A stretch of DNA of 64,000 nt from JBCDCY01 sp039180875 (GTDB taxonomy: Bacteria; Pseudomonadota; Alphaproteobacteria; Rhodobacterales; Rhodobacteraceae): NCBI GenBank assembly GCA_039180875.1, contig JBCDCY010000001.1:1074632-1138631 (forward strand). Direction: 5' to 3'. Every line of letters begins with the position of its first letter. Within the stretch, counting starts at the first letter, position 1. The translations under genes and the position numbers were made by a program. The notes under the pieces were generated by a model. The model was not told where the DNA came from. It worked only from the letters and a program-made list of their open reading frames with translations, and ran no database searches. Below are positions 34,660-42,762 of the stretch, piece after piece.

Positions 34660-35454
34660 ATGAGCGATGAAGAAGAGAGTAATTTAAAACGAAGAGTCAG
34701 GTTACTATATACTGGCCAAAGCAAACAGGCTATATGGTTTCGCTACGGGTTAATCGCATTTGATACAGCAACAATCATTTATTTCATCGCCACCTCCGTA
34801 ATCCCCACGACATTACTTTTGAGTGTGGTGAACGCTTGCTTGGCAACGCTCATACTCATGGATCTCGCAGCTCGGCTCTGGATCGCGACAAACCGCAAAC
34901 GTGAACTCTTGCGCCTTTACACCCTTGCAGACATCGTAGTCGTCGCGTCTCTCCTGTTTGCACCGCTGTTTGCCGAAAGCGTGGCCTTTCTGCGTGTGCT
35001 TCGTGGTCTACGGTTGATTCACGCGTATCACGTCTTACGGGACCTTAGAAAAGAAAGCACGTTTTTTCGCCAGAACGAAGATGCTCTTTTAGCATCCGTG
35101 AATCTCTTCGTTTTCATTTTTGTTACAAGTTCAGTGGTCTTCGTACTCGCCTTTAGTGAAGAAGACGGCTTCGTCGGCTATATCGACGCTGTATACTTTA
35201 CTGTCGCAACGCTCACCACGACCGGCTTTGGCGACATAACGATGACGACACCTGCTGGGAAGCTCTTGTCTGTCCTCATTATGGTCGTCGGTGTCGCTTT
35301 GTTCGTCCAGTTGACACGTGCCCTCTTTCAGCCGTCCAAGGTCAAATACAAGTGCCCTGAGTGTGGTCTGAACCGACACGAGCCCGATGCTATCCACTGC
35401 AAGCACTGCGGTGAACCTTTGAAGATCGAGACAGATGGCGCGTCCGCAGCCTGA
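34660..35454 (+). CDS. Voltage-gated-type potassium channel with C-terminal zinc ribbon
   Basis: 264 residues. A six-segment channel: early membrane helices, an Arg-rich S4-like segment FLRVLRGLRLIHAYHVLRD, pore helix then the selectivity filter TTTGFGDI at about 185-193, and the last helix LLSVLIMVVGVALFVQL. After residue 230 comes CPECGLNRHEPDAIHCKHCG, a four-cysteine zinc ribbon in the cytosol that replaces the usual RCK domain. It probably moves potassium for osmotic or membrane-potential control. The preceding 100 bp contain AAAGGAAGG close to the ATG. Confidence 0.9.
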   Translation: MSDEEESNLKRRVRLLYTGQSKQAIWFRYGLIAFDTATIIYFIATSVIPTTLLLSVVNACLATLILMDLAARLWIATNRKRELLRLYTLADIVVVASLLFAPLFAESVAFLRVLRGLRLIHAYHVLRDLRKESTFFRQNEDALLASVNLFVFIFVTSSVVFVLAFSEEDGFVGYIDAVYFTVATLTTTGFGDITMTTPAGKLLSVLIMVVGVALFVQLTRALFQPSKVKYKCPECGLNRHEPDAIHCKHCGEPLKIETDGASAA

Positions 35455-35474
35455 CGGCAATTCACGATAAAACT

Positions 35475-35780
35475 CAGCCTCTTCGCCAAACGGCCGCGAG
35501 GAAAAGCGGGTTCAATCCAAAAGAAAACCAGTCGTTGGATGACGCCGATCATTGCAGCGACGACGGTTTAGAGCGGACCGTTCGCAAACATCAGCGGCAG
35601 AGGGTTCATTCCGAAGAGCACCGTGTCGACCTTTGAGCTCTGCAGTGCATTTTCGAACAGGATTGAATGGCCAAGTCAAAAAAAGAGCGGATTGCTGGCG
35701 ACGTTTGCGCCAATCATGGCGGCGGCCCCAGCAGTTACTGCTCCGACTAACTTCGATAGGCGATAGAGTCCTCTAAAGAC
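35475..35780 (-). pseudogene. Possible remnant of a multi-span transporter gene
   Basis: Minus-strand frames here read as pieces of hydrophobic protein broken by stops: LVGAVTAGAAAMIGANVASNPLFF then stop at 35676, and in another frame DTVLFGMNPLPLMFANGPL, stop, AAMIGVIQRLVFFWIEPAF. The order and composition recall a membrane transporter (perhaps TRAP or similar permease), with frameshifts and stops. Overlap with the channel's 3' end shows that the left part was replaced. Identification of the family is weak. Confidence 0.3.
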
Positions 35781-35836
35781 CAGCTCTGTGCTTTACGTGG
35801 ATTGTTTCGATAAATCGTCGGTCTTAGGTCGCTGTG

Positions 35837-36574
35837 TCAGTCGGGTTCCGGCACCACGAGCACCGGGCACGGTGCAAACTTTGTGACGCTACGGTCGATT
35901 GCGGAATCGAATAGACCTTCGAGCCATGACCGGTTCGGCGAGCCGACGACGATAGCGTCCGCATTGACCTGTTCAGCGTATCCTACAATCTCTTCTTCGA
36001 TTTGACCGATACGAACCTCGATCTCAAGAGTGTCGTCTGCACCGATTACGTCGCGAAGCTCCTTTAGGAGCTTTTTCCGATGTTGGAGAATCTCGGTTCG
36101 GTCAACGTTCACGACTCCCGCCGTTCCTGCCATGGGCATGCCTACCGCGGCCCCAACTCCGTCAGTGTTGGGTGGTACTACATTCAATATCGACACAGTG
36201 CCCCCGGACATGTCTGAAAGATCCAACGCGAGCTCCAGGACCACACGGTTCAGATCCTGGTTGACCGTCGTGACAACGACAATCTGCCGAAACCGCCGAG
36301 CCGCGTTTTCCAGAGGGTTGGAAGAAGATCCAGTTTGCTCCTTGGCCTCACTGAGTCTCGCGAGCGCACGCCGCAAATCCTCCGCGTTAAACGTTCGCTC
36401 CGGCCCTTCCATACCTTCCGCTGTGGCTTCCACCATCTGTTCGGCGTCCGCAGCCATGGATTGAAGGACCTTCTCCTTTTCCTCCGCCGTCAGCTTGTCA
36501 TCTTCCAGCACGTCGTCGGGTGCATCGAAAAAGTGGGCGGGGTTTGCGATGCGTTTAAGTGCATAACGGGTCAT
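35837..36574 (-). CDS. Universal stress protein with N-terminal acidic module (paralog A)
   Basis: 245 residues. Residues from about 95 form one Usp domain: RQIVVVTTVNQDLNRVVLEL at the start and the nucleotide-binding end ADAIVVGSPNRSWLEGLFDSAI, then VTKFAPCPVLVVPE. The first 60 residues (NPAHFFDAPDDVLEDDKLTAEEK...LQSMAADAEQMVEA) match a small stress-associated module that in many proteobacteria is a separate protein, and which the other USP at 37015 also has. A likely stress-survival factor that binds ATP, given the G-x(2)-G-like end. No enzyme function is known. Confidence 0.85.
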   Translation of the reverse strand: MTRYALKRIANPAHFFDAPDDVLEDDKLTAEEKEKVLQSMAADAEQMVEATAEGMEGPERTFNAEDLRRALARLSEAKEQTGSSSNPLENAARRFRQIVVVTTVNQDLNRVVLELALDLSDMSGGTVSILNVVPPNTDGVGAAVGMPMAGTAGVVNVDRTEILQHRKKLLKELRDVIGADDTLEIEVRIGQIEEEIVGYAEQVNADAIVVGSPNRSWLEGLFDSAIDRSVTKFAPCPVLVVPEPD

Positions 36575-37014
36575 AGCTCATATTCCCCTTTCTATACTTG
36601 CTTGGAACCGATGCCCGCTCGCTGCAATAGCAGTCACCTGGATCACGGTAAGGACTCCGATCCGCAGTCGTCGCGCGTCTTGTTTGATGCCATCCCGCGG
36701 CGTCACTCTTCGAGATCGGCAGCCCGATCGTGAATTCGTTCGCCGCAATACGATCCATTGTCGGTCGGTTCATCAACGTCGCCTCGCGAGACATAGGCAC
36801 CGCATGTGAGCATTGAGCGTGGTCGCTCAGCAAAATGATCGGCATCCGTTCGGCGCTTGGTGGGATTTGTCGACTTTCCAATGCAGGATTGTCCGTTTCA
36901 AAACACCGAGGAACTTCGAGACATCGCTGCACGTCAAGCTGCGTTGATCACGCGCAGACGGCGAGCAATCAGCGGAGGTCGCTGTTGAGTTCTCAAGGCT
37001 CTTCTCAACTGGTG
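36575..37014. other. Intergenic region between the two stress-protein genes
   Basis: A 440-bp stretch without a convincing gene; short open frames on both strands lack ribosome sites and protein-like composition. Both flanking genes point the same way, so it must hold the promoter of the gene at 36574; no clear hexamers were found. Confidence 0.3.
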
Positions 37015-37773
37015 TCACGTTTTCTCGCCAACCTTCTCCGGCACGACGAGGACGGGACGATTGGCCTTGCTCGACACTTCGCGGGCAACGTCGGATGAGA
37101 GAACTCCATCGAGCCCGGTTTTTTTGCCCGATCCGACGATGATCAGAGACGCATCGCCCTCGTCCGCGGCCTTGATCACCTCATCGTCAATGAGGCCCGT
37201 CCGCACCTCTGATGAGTAGCCGTCCGGCAGAGCGCAGTGACGTGCAAATTCTGCAAATTCTCTTTTGCGCTCGTCTTTCTCGTCTTCCAGGCGGCGTATG
37301 CCAACATGGGGTGCGACGGTCGTGGCACTCACCGGACCCAGCGCTCCATATTCGGCCGGATCGGTCACATGCGTGATGACACTGACAAAGTGGACGTGCG
37401 CCTTAGTGATATCGAATACCTTCTTGGCCACTTTGCAGACTTCCGTATCGACCTCGGAGTTCCCCGAGATTGCAGCGACGACATGCTCTACGCCTGCTCT
37501 CTTTGACGTGCGCGTATTGTCTCCTTCCGAAAATCCGTGCGGCTCTCCGAGCTCCGACAGGGCGGCGTGGATTGCATGGATAGTCGGGGGATGATCGCCA
37601 ACGGTCGGCGTGTCGTCATCGCCGACGTTATCGAGCAGTTCCACCTGCGCAGCCATTGTCTTTAAGGCGAGTTCTTTCTCGGAGTCCGAAAGATCATCGT
37701 CGTTCAAGACGTCCTGCGCCGTGTGATAGTAGGACCGCGGATTGGTACATCGGTCCCTTGCATAGGATTTCAT
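37015..37773 (-). CDS. Universal stress protein with N-terminal acidic module (paralog B)
   Basis: 252 residues. The N-terminal module is NPRSYYHTAQDVLNDDDLSD with EKELALKTMAAQVELL, equivalent to that of paralog A. The Usp domain begins near residue 95 (VEHVVAAISGNSEVDTEVCK), and ends SLIIVGSGKKTGLDGVLSSD, REVSSKANRPVLVVPE, the ATP-binding loop. The ATG has AAGGAGAGGACATG context (AGGAG 5 bases upstream). The two proteins have the same two-part layout but limited identity, so duplication is old. Related to stress or dormancy responses. Confidence 0.85.
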   Translation of the reverse strand: MKSYARDRCTNPRSYYHTAQDVLNDDDLSDSEKELALKTMAAQVELLDNVGDDDTPTVGDHPPTIHAIHAALSELGEPHGFSEGDNTRTSKRAGVEHVVAAISGNSEVDTEVCKVAKKVFDITKAHVHFVSVITHVTDPAEYGALGPVSATTVAPHVGIRRLEDEKDERKREFAEFARHCALPDGYSSEVRTGLIDDEVIKAADEGDASLIIVGSGKKTGLDGVLSSDVAREVSSKANRPVLVVPEKVGEKT

Positions 37774-38069
37774 GTCCTCTCCTTTCGAACCAATTCGACG
37801 CGCGAGACGCGCGTGTCTTCGGTCGTCTCTGGCTGGATTTTTTGGCCGCTCTGCGATGCGGGTTTATGCGCATCCTAGGTCTGGCTTTCCTGCGCCAGAC
37901 CTCCGGCTCGTTCCCTTGCACACTAACACGTCGAGCCAGAGATTTGCAGGGGCAGCTCGTGGGAAACTTCCTAAGTAACTGATTTAGCGTCAAAATAATT
38001 TGGAGCAGAAAACAACAATCGCCCGACTCAACGCACTGAATTCAGCCGGCCATTACATACGTTGGGACG
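37774..38069. other. Intergenic region, no gene seen
   Basis: About 296 bp between stop of the exchanger gene at 38070 and the USP start; contains the USP promoter region. No repeats or clear hairpins were noticed apart from short GC-rich stretches. Confidence 0.3.
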
Positions 38070-39098
38070 TCAAGCCGCGCCAAACTGCAGTGCAACAGCG
38101 GCAACATAGATGACCAGGATCAATGCGCTTTCGAAGCCGATCCCGCCGGGGCCCTGGCGCTGCCGAACGATCAGCCCAAGAAGAAGGACGCTGGTCATGG
38201 CGAGGCCAACGCCAACCCAAAGAAGATCCGCGTTCCCTACTGCATGGTAGAGCGATCCCGGTCGATAGGCGATGTCGGCGGCCGAGAGGAAGAGTACGTC
38301 AAAGGCGTTGCCACCGATAATCCCTCCGACGGCGAGTTGCAGCGCCCCGCGTCGCACGGCCGCGAGCGTCGTCACAAGCTCTGGCAGTGATGTCGCGACG
38401 GCAGTCATCAGCGCGCCCACAACCGTTTCACTCAGACCACCGCGATCGGCAATGACGCCGGCTGCCTTAGAAATCGTCCATCCGGCGCCGCCAAGGATGA
38501 TGGCCAAGGCTGCGAAACGAAAGACCAGCGTCTGGACGGCCACATCGTCCGATGAGTCGTCAGAGGGCACGTCTTCCCGCGTCTCGGGAGTATGAACCGG
38601 ATACCACGTTGGCTCTTCGCGCAGTTTGGCGCTGGCGCGCAATCCGATGACGTAAATGATCGGCAACAACAGCGACGCTGGGTGGATGCCAACCACAGTG
38701 ATTTCTGGCCCAGTTGCCGCGACGATGGCCGTGCTCAGAAGCAGCGTCAGAAGCGCCGCTTGCAATACGTTTGCGAGCTCGGCCGATGCATGCTCCAGAT
38801 TCGCGCGGCGAAACACCATGTCCGCGAAAGACAGGAACGCGGTTTGTGCGGCGATCCCTCCGACACCGTTGGCAAATGCCAGCGACGCCCGCCCGTCTAG
38901 GGCCGCCGTGATAGAAACGACAGAGCCTGACAGCGATGTCGCCATGCCGAGCAGCATGCCGCCGACCATGGCCTCGCCAAAGCGGGTCTTGTCAGCGAGG
39001 CGATCGGCGTCGCCTGTGATGACGACGCCAGCCGCCGCAATGACGACGGCCGACGCGGCAAACAATGCCAGTACATATGGAAAGGCAGTTTCTGTCAC
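38070..39098 (-). CDS. Sodium/calcium exchanger (CaCA) family membrane protein
   Basis: 342 residues, about ten membrane segments. The two alpha-repeats of the family are visible: GMATSLSGSVVSITAALDG near residues 50-70 and AVATSLPELVTTLAAVRRG near 230-250, the second with the canonical TSLPE ion-site, while the first has TSLSG instead of the usual acidic TS.PE. A cytosolic loop rich in Asp/Ser (ETREDVPSDDSSDD) separates the halves. It likely exchanges a cation (Ca or Na/K) across the inner membrane. The missing acid in the first repeat may change ion choice. Confidence 0.85.
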   Translation of the reverse strand: MTETAFPYVLALFAASAVVIAAAGVVITGDADRLADKTRFGEAMVGGMLLGMATSLSGSVVSITAALDGRASLAFANGVGGIAAQTAFLSFADMVFRRANLEHASAELANVLQAALLTLLLSTAIVAATGPEITVVGIHPASLLLPIIYVIGLRASAKLREEPTWYPVHTPETREDVPSDDSSDDVAVQTLVFRFAALAIILGGAGWTISKAAGVIADRGGLSETVVGALMTAVATSLPELVTTLAAVRRGALQLAVGGIIGGNAFDVLFLSAADIAYRPGSLYHAVGNADLLWVGVGLAMTSVLLLGLIVRQRQGPGGIGFESALILVIYVAAVALQFGAA

Positions 39099-39104
39099 GA
39101 CACT

Positions 39105-39308
39105 TCATTTTTCGGACGTGTGAACCCCACGGGTTCCCCGGAGGCTGTTTGGTTTGGGTTGCGCGGCTCGCGGCTGATTGTCGATCTGCGCGTGGTAAGC
39201 TGCTTCTGCCTCGTAGCTGGCCATGCGGGCCTTCATAGGACCTTCGGCAGCGCCATCGCCACGTTCTGACAAGACCGAATTTTCAGTGACAACCTTGAGA
39301 CTTATCAT
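39105..39308 (-). CDS. Possible small protein upstream of the exchanger gene
   Basis: A 67-residue frame (inner ATG at MKARMASYEAEAAYHAQ would give 43 residues) that ends 6 bases before the exchanger start. Composition is hydrophilic with a Glu/Ala helix and a basic tail. No family and no strong ribosome site; it may be noncoding leader. Confidence 0.25.
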   Translation of the reverse strand: MISLKVVTENSVLSERGDGAAEGPMKARMASYEAEAAYHAQIDNQPRAAQPKPNSLRGTRGVHTSEK

Positions 39309-39634
39309 GAACGATCAAGTCACTAGCGCGCTTGACAGCTGGAGCTTGCGTGATCTCCGAATTCCACATGACGCCGCCTTTTTGAGTGTCGTCCTGAGTT
39401 CGAGCGCTTAGTGCTCCACAAACCAATCTAGTCTCCTTTCGGCTGTTTCAGCATGGAGACCGTCGCATTAAAATCAAATGAAATCATATACTTCACGTAG
39501 GTATATTCAGATGCCTCTAGCGCTGGCGATAGCTCTGGAAGCAGTTCCACGCAGGCATGTGCGTGCGCTGAGGTTGGAAGAGCAGAAGCATGGTCTTGCG
39601 TCTGTGGAGTATGTTGCGCCAAGGTATGCAGGCC

Positions 39635-39856
39635 ATGACCAGTCGCGATAAGCGCCCGAAGCGCACGGAAAAATTGCAAGTGATGCTTGGGCCGGACGAG
39701 CGCAGCGCGATTGACGATTGGCGGTTCAAGAACCGAATGCCTTCGCGTGCCGCCGCGATACGAGAGCTGATCCGCCGCGGGCTGCTGGTCTCTGACGATT
39801 TTTCCGATCCCCCGCAAAACGCGGCTTCCGGCGAGTTTCGGGTCACAGACGACTAA
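39635..39856 (+). CDS. Ribbon-helix-helix (Arc/MetJ-like) regulator, small
   Basis: 73 residues from ATG 39635, AAGG 9 bases ahead. The central part KRTEKLQVMLGPDERSAIDD (strand and helix A) followed by FKNRMPSRAAAIRELIRRGL (helix B) is the ribbon-helix-helix fold found in antitoxins and plasmid regulators. No toxin gene is adjacent (the neighbour is on the opposite strand), so it is more likely a stand-alone regulator. Island location fits. Confidence 0.65.
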   Translation: MTSRDKRPKRTEKLQVMLGPDERSAIDDWRFKNRMPSRAAAIRELIRRGLLVSDDFSDPPQNAASGEFRVTDD

Positions 39857-39991
39857 GAACGAGCACCGGAGAGTGCGGCGTGTCCTGGACGCGTTTGCTA
39901 AGATCTGGAAGCTGCAACGCGCCGAAACAGCCGCTCGATGCTGGGCGCACTGTTTTCGTGGGGAATGTGAGGTCGTCCCATTCTCGCAGCG

Positions 39992-40192
39992 TCAGTCAGT
40001 TGGAGATAGCACCGGCTCTGGCACGTTGCGAAACGGGCTTTCTGTGACGCCAGTGTCATCGCGACCGTCAGAAAGCGCGAGGACGACTGCGATCCCCAGA
40101 AGCACGAATGCCATCAGGGTGCCCCAGAACATCCAGTTCGGAAGCAGTTTTCGAGAGAACGGCGTGGGCTGACCTTTGGTTCGATCACGCAT
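39992..40192 (-). CDS. Small single-span membrane protein, 66 residues
   Basis: Starts at ATG 40192 (MRDRTKGQPTPFSRKLLPN) and contains one membrane helix WMFWGTLMAFVLLGIAVVLAL then an acidic tail ending NVPEPVLSPTD. No family is recognised. Divergent from the helical-bundle gene at 40281. Composition is protein-like, but no ribosome site is strong. Confidence 0.5.
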   Translation of the reverse strand: MRDRTKGQPTPFSRKLLPNWMFWGTLMAFVLLGIAVVLALSDGRDDTGVTESPFRNVPEPVLSPTD

Positions 40193-40280
40193 TCCTATTA
40201 TGTACGCAGCGTGCTGATGGAGTTCCAGTCCGTCCTGCGGACACGTGTCGGCACGAAGGCTTTTGACGCATGAAGAAGGA

Positions 40281-40736
40281 GTGAGTCCGCTGGTACGTCT
40301 TGTTGGAAGGCGCGACACCGACACACGAGCGATCCAGGCGCTCGCGGAGCTGCATCTCAGCTTTGATCACGGGATCAAGCGGCTTGAGGCCGTGATGGCC
40401 CGCGACGACGACCTGACGACAGAGGCCGCTCCGTTGCTACTGCTCCACCGACGCCATCAGGCCCAGCTCGACGAAATGGGCGATATCTTCGAGGCGATGG
40501 CGACGACCCAAAAACCCTGGTCGCAGTGGTTGAACGAGACGATTGATACCGCTGCGACACCGGACGCGGGCCTCGCCGAAAACCCACGAGAAGCGTTGCG
40601 CTCGAGCGAGAGCAGGATCCTGTCATCCCTCGATGCGTGCATTGCCCATATCCTCACCGACCCCGTGCGTGGCGTGCTCGAACATATGAAAGCTGACACG
40701 CTCGATGCCGTTCGTTCGGCCGATCTTGAGCGCTAG
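40281..40736 (+). CDS. Helical-bundle protein of unknown function (possibly DUF2383/ferritin-like)
   Basis: About 151 residues from GTG 40281, which has AAGAAGGA directly upstream; a GTG at 40245 in the same frame is the alternative. The sequence is mainly amphipathic helix (AIQALAELHLSFDHGIKRLE, LLLLHRRHQAQLDEMGDIFE, SSLDACIAHILTDPVRGVLE), a layout like four-helix stress proteins of DUF2383 type. His residues in helices (H..H.) could bind metal. No motif is decisive. It sits among stress genes of the island. Confidence 0.5.
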   Translation: MSPLVRLVGRRDTDTRAIQALAELHLSFDHGIKRLEAVMARDDDLTTEAAPLLLLHRRHQAQLDEMGDIFEAMATTQKPWSQWLNETIDTAATPDAGLAENPREALRSSESRILSSLDACIAHILTDPVRGVLEHMKADTLDAVRSADLER

Positions 40737-41065
40737 ACGCAGCAACCGGAGTAACCTGCGTAACTGAGCGATACTGCGGTGCTTGTGTCCCTGCGGCAGA
40801 AACAAGAAGCTGCACCGGCTTCACCTGCTCCGCGCCATCAGTAACATGCACGCAATCCGCTCCTTGCATCACCTAAGCATTTGAAAAAATTTGTGTATTT
40901 CTCCCTCGCAGCTTATCGATGGATCGTCAGCCTTCGGCGTGTGAGGGGCAACTTAGCTCTCACGCGTTTTCGCTGACCCATGAGTGTCGTGGACGCAGAG
41001 CATGTCCCGCTCGCGAAACGTTCGACGCGTCGCCCGATGACAGCGAGAATGGAAAGGATATTCGC
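40737..41065. other. Region upstream of the BCCT transporter, no gene supported
   Basis: Contains only the in-frame open extension of the transporter (40919-41065), whose residues look like translated leader. It should hold the transporter's osmotic promoter; an A/T-rich stretch (TTTGAAAAAATTTGTGTATTT) near 40878-40900 is a candidate promoter zone. Confidence 0.3.
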
Positions 41066-42697
41066 TTGACTTCGCAATCAGTGACCGACGTCGCCTTTGA
41101 CCCGGTCCGATCAGCCCCAAATCCTGTCGACACAGACTATGAAGTTGGCCAGGACAACATCAGATTTGCTGGCTTCGATATTCACAATCCGGTTTTCCTG
41201 ATCTCGAGCCTAACCGCGATTCTCTTTGTTTTCGTGACAACGCTCTATCCAAGCCAGGCTGAACCGCTCTTCGGTGCAGTACGTGATTGGATAACGACTC
41301 ATCTCGACTGGCTCTTGCTCAGTACCGGAAACATCATCGTTCTATTTTGCTTGGCAGTGATACTTCTCCCTGTCGGGCGCATTCGACTGGGCGGTAAGGA
41401 CGCCGTTCCCGATTTTTCTTATTCGACTTGGTTTGCCATGTTGTTTGCTGCCGGCATGGGAATTGGTTTGATGTTCTACGGCGTGTCCGAGCCGATCGGC
41501 CACTATTCGGCCGCCGTGGCAGCAGACGCTGGCACCGTTGACAGCTGGGCGCCCCTGGCCGGCGCTTCGGGCGATGTGGCGGCAGCGCGTGATCTTGGCA
41601 TGGCGGCGACGATCTTCCACTGGGGCCTGCACCCTTGGGCGATCTACGGCGTCGTCGCGCTCACGCTTGCGCTGTTTTCCTACAACAAGGGCCTGCCGCT
41701 TACGCTCCGTTCGGCGTTCTACCCGATTTTGGGCGAGCGCATTTGGGGCTGGCCCGGTCACCTTATCGATACGCTCGCCGTTTTCGCGACGCTCTTCGGG
41801 CTTGCCACGTCGTTGGGGCTCGGCGCATCGCAGGCTCTGGCCGGTCTCAACTATCTGTTCGGTGTGCCACTCACGCTGACGGCGAAAATCGGCCTGATCG
41901 CCGGGATCACCGGCATCGCGTTGATCTCGGTGGTTGCGGGGCTGGACAAAGGCGTCCGGCGCCTCTCGGAGGTCAATATGGCGCTGGCGGCGCTCTTGCT
42001 GCTCTTCGTGATCGTGGCCGGGCCAACGCTGGCCATTCTGTCGGGCTTCTTTGGAAACCTCGCCGCCTACGGCGAAAACCTGTTGCCGCTTTCGAACCCG
42101 TTTGGCCGCGAAGATGACAATTTCCGGGGGGGCTGGACTGCGTTCTACTGGGCCTGGTGGATTTCCTGGAGCCCGTTTGTTGGCACTTTCATCGCGCGGG
42201 TGAGCCGCGGCCGAACGGTGCGCGAGTTCATGATCGCCGTGCTGATCGTGCCGTCGCTCGTCAGCGTCTTGTGGATGACTGCTTTCGGCGGGACGGCCGT
42301 CAGCCAGTTGGTCGAGACGGGCTTCGACGGCGTTGTTGGCGCGGACCTGCCCGTGAAGCTTTACGTCATGCTCGAACAGCTGCCGCTGTCTTCGATCACC
42401 TCGCTGATCGCAGTCGTTCTGGTGATCGTCTTTTTCGTGACCTCATCGGACTCCGGCAGTCTGGTGATCGACACCATCACCGCAGGCGGAAAGGTCGATG
42501 CACCGATACCGCAGCGCGTTTTCTGGGCAAGCTTCGAAGGTCTGGTGGCCATCGCGCTTCTCCTCGGCGGTGGTCTGGTCGCCCTGCAAGCGGCAGCAAT
42601 CGCGACAGGGTTGCCCTTCGCGGTTGTCCTGTTGGTGATTTGCGTCGGCACCGCCATGGGGCTACGAGATGAACTCCGCGACAAACCGCGGCTCTAG
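41066..42697 (+). CDS. BCCT-family betaine/choline/carnitine-type transporter
   Basis: 543 residues if the TTG at 41066 (AAGGA 10 bases before) is used; the frame is open to a further ATG at 40919, but the 49 extra residues are Cys/Arg-rich and unlike the family. Twelve membrane segments. Family marks: GMGIGLMFYGVSEPIGHY with the Gly-rich helix 3 motif, and FYWAWWISWSPFVGTFIARV with RGRTVREF in helix 8. BCCT proteins are sodium- or proton-coupled uptake systems for quaternary ammonium osmolytes. It is directly upstream of the NAGGN synthesis operon, so both uptake and synthesis of compatible solutes are encoded together. Confidence 0.92.
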   Translation: MTSQSVTDVAFDPVRSAPNPVDTDYEVGQDNIRFAGFDIHNPVFLISSLTAILFVFVTTLYPSQAEPLFGAVRDWITTHLDWLLLSTGNIIVLFCLAVILLPVGRIRLGGKDAVPDFSYSTWFAMLFAAGMGIGLMFYGVSEPIGHYSAAVAADAGTVDSWAPLAGASGDVAAARDLGMAATIFHWGLHPWAIYGVVALTLALFSYNKGLPLTLRSAFYPILGERIWGWPGHLIDTLAVFATLFGLATSLGLGASQALAGLNYLFGVPLTLTAKIGLIAGITGIALISVVAGLDKGVRRLSEVNMALAALLLLFVIVAGPTLAILSGFFGNLAAYGENLLPLSNPFGREDDNFRGGWTAFYWAWWISWSPFVGTFIARVSRGRTVREFMIAVLIVPSLVSVLWMTAFGGTAVSQLVETGFDGVVGADLPVKLYVMLEQLPLSSITSLIAVVLVIVFFVTSSDSGSLVIDTITAGGKVDAPIPQRVFWASFEGLVAIALLLGGGLVALQAAAIATGLPFAVVLLVICVGTAMGLRDELRDKPRL

Positions 42698-42762
42698 CGA
42701 GGCTCATGGCGCAGGGGCGCACTCTTCCATCCGGGCCCGGGTAACGTCACGAGAAAGAGACT

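Noticed and set aside
36555..36932. 125-codon minus-strand frame between the two USP genes
   Set aside because: Overlaps the start of the USP gene, no ribosome site, composition not protein-like.
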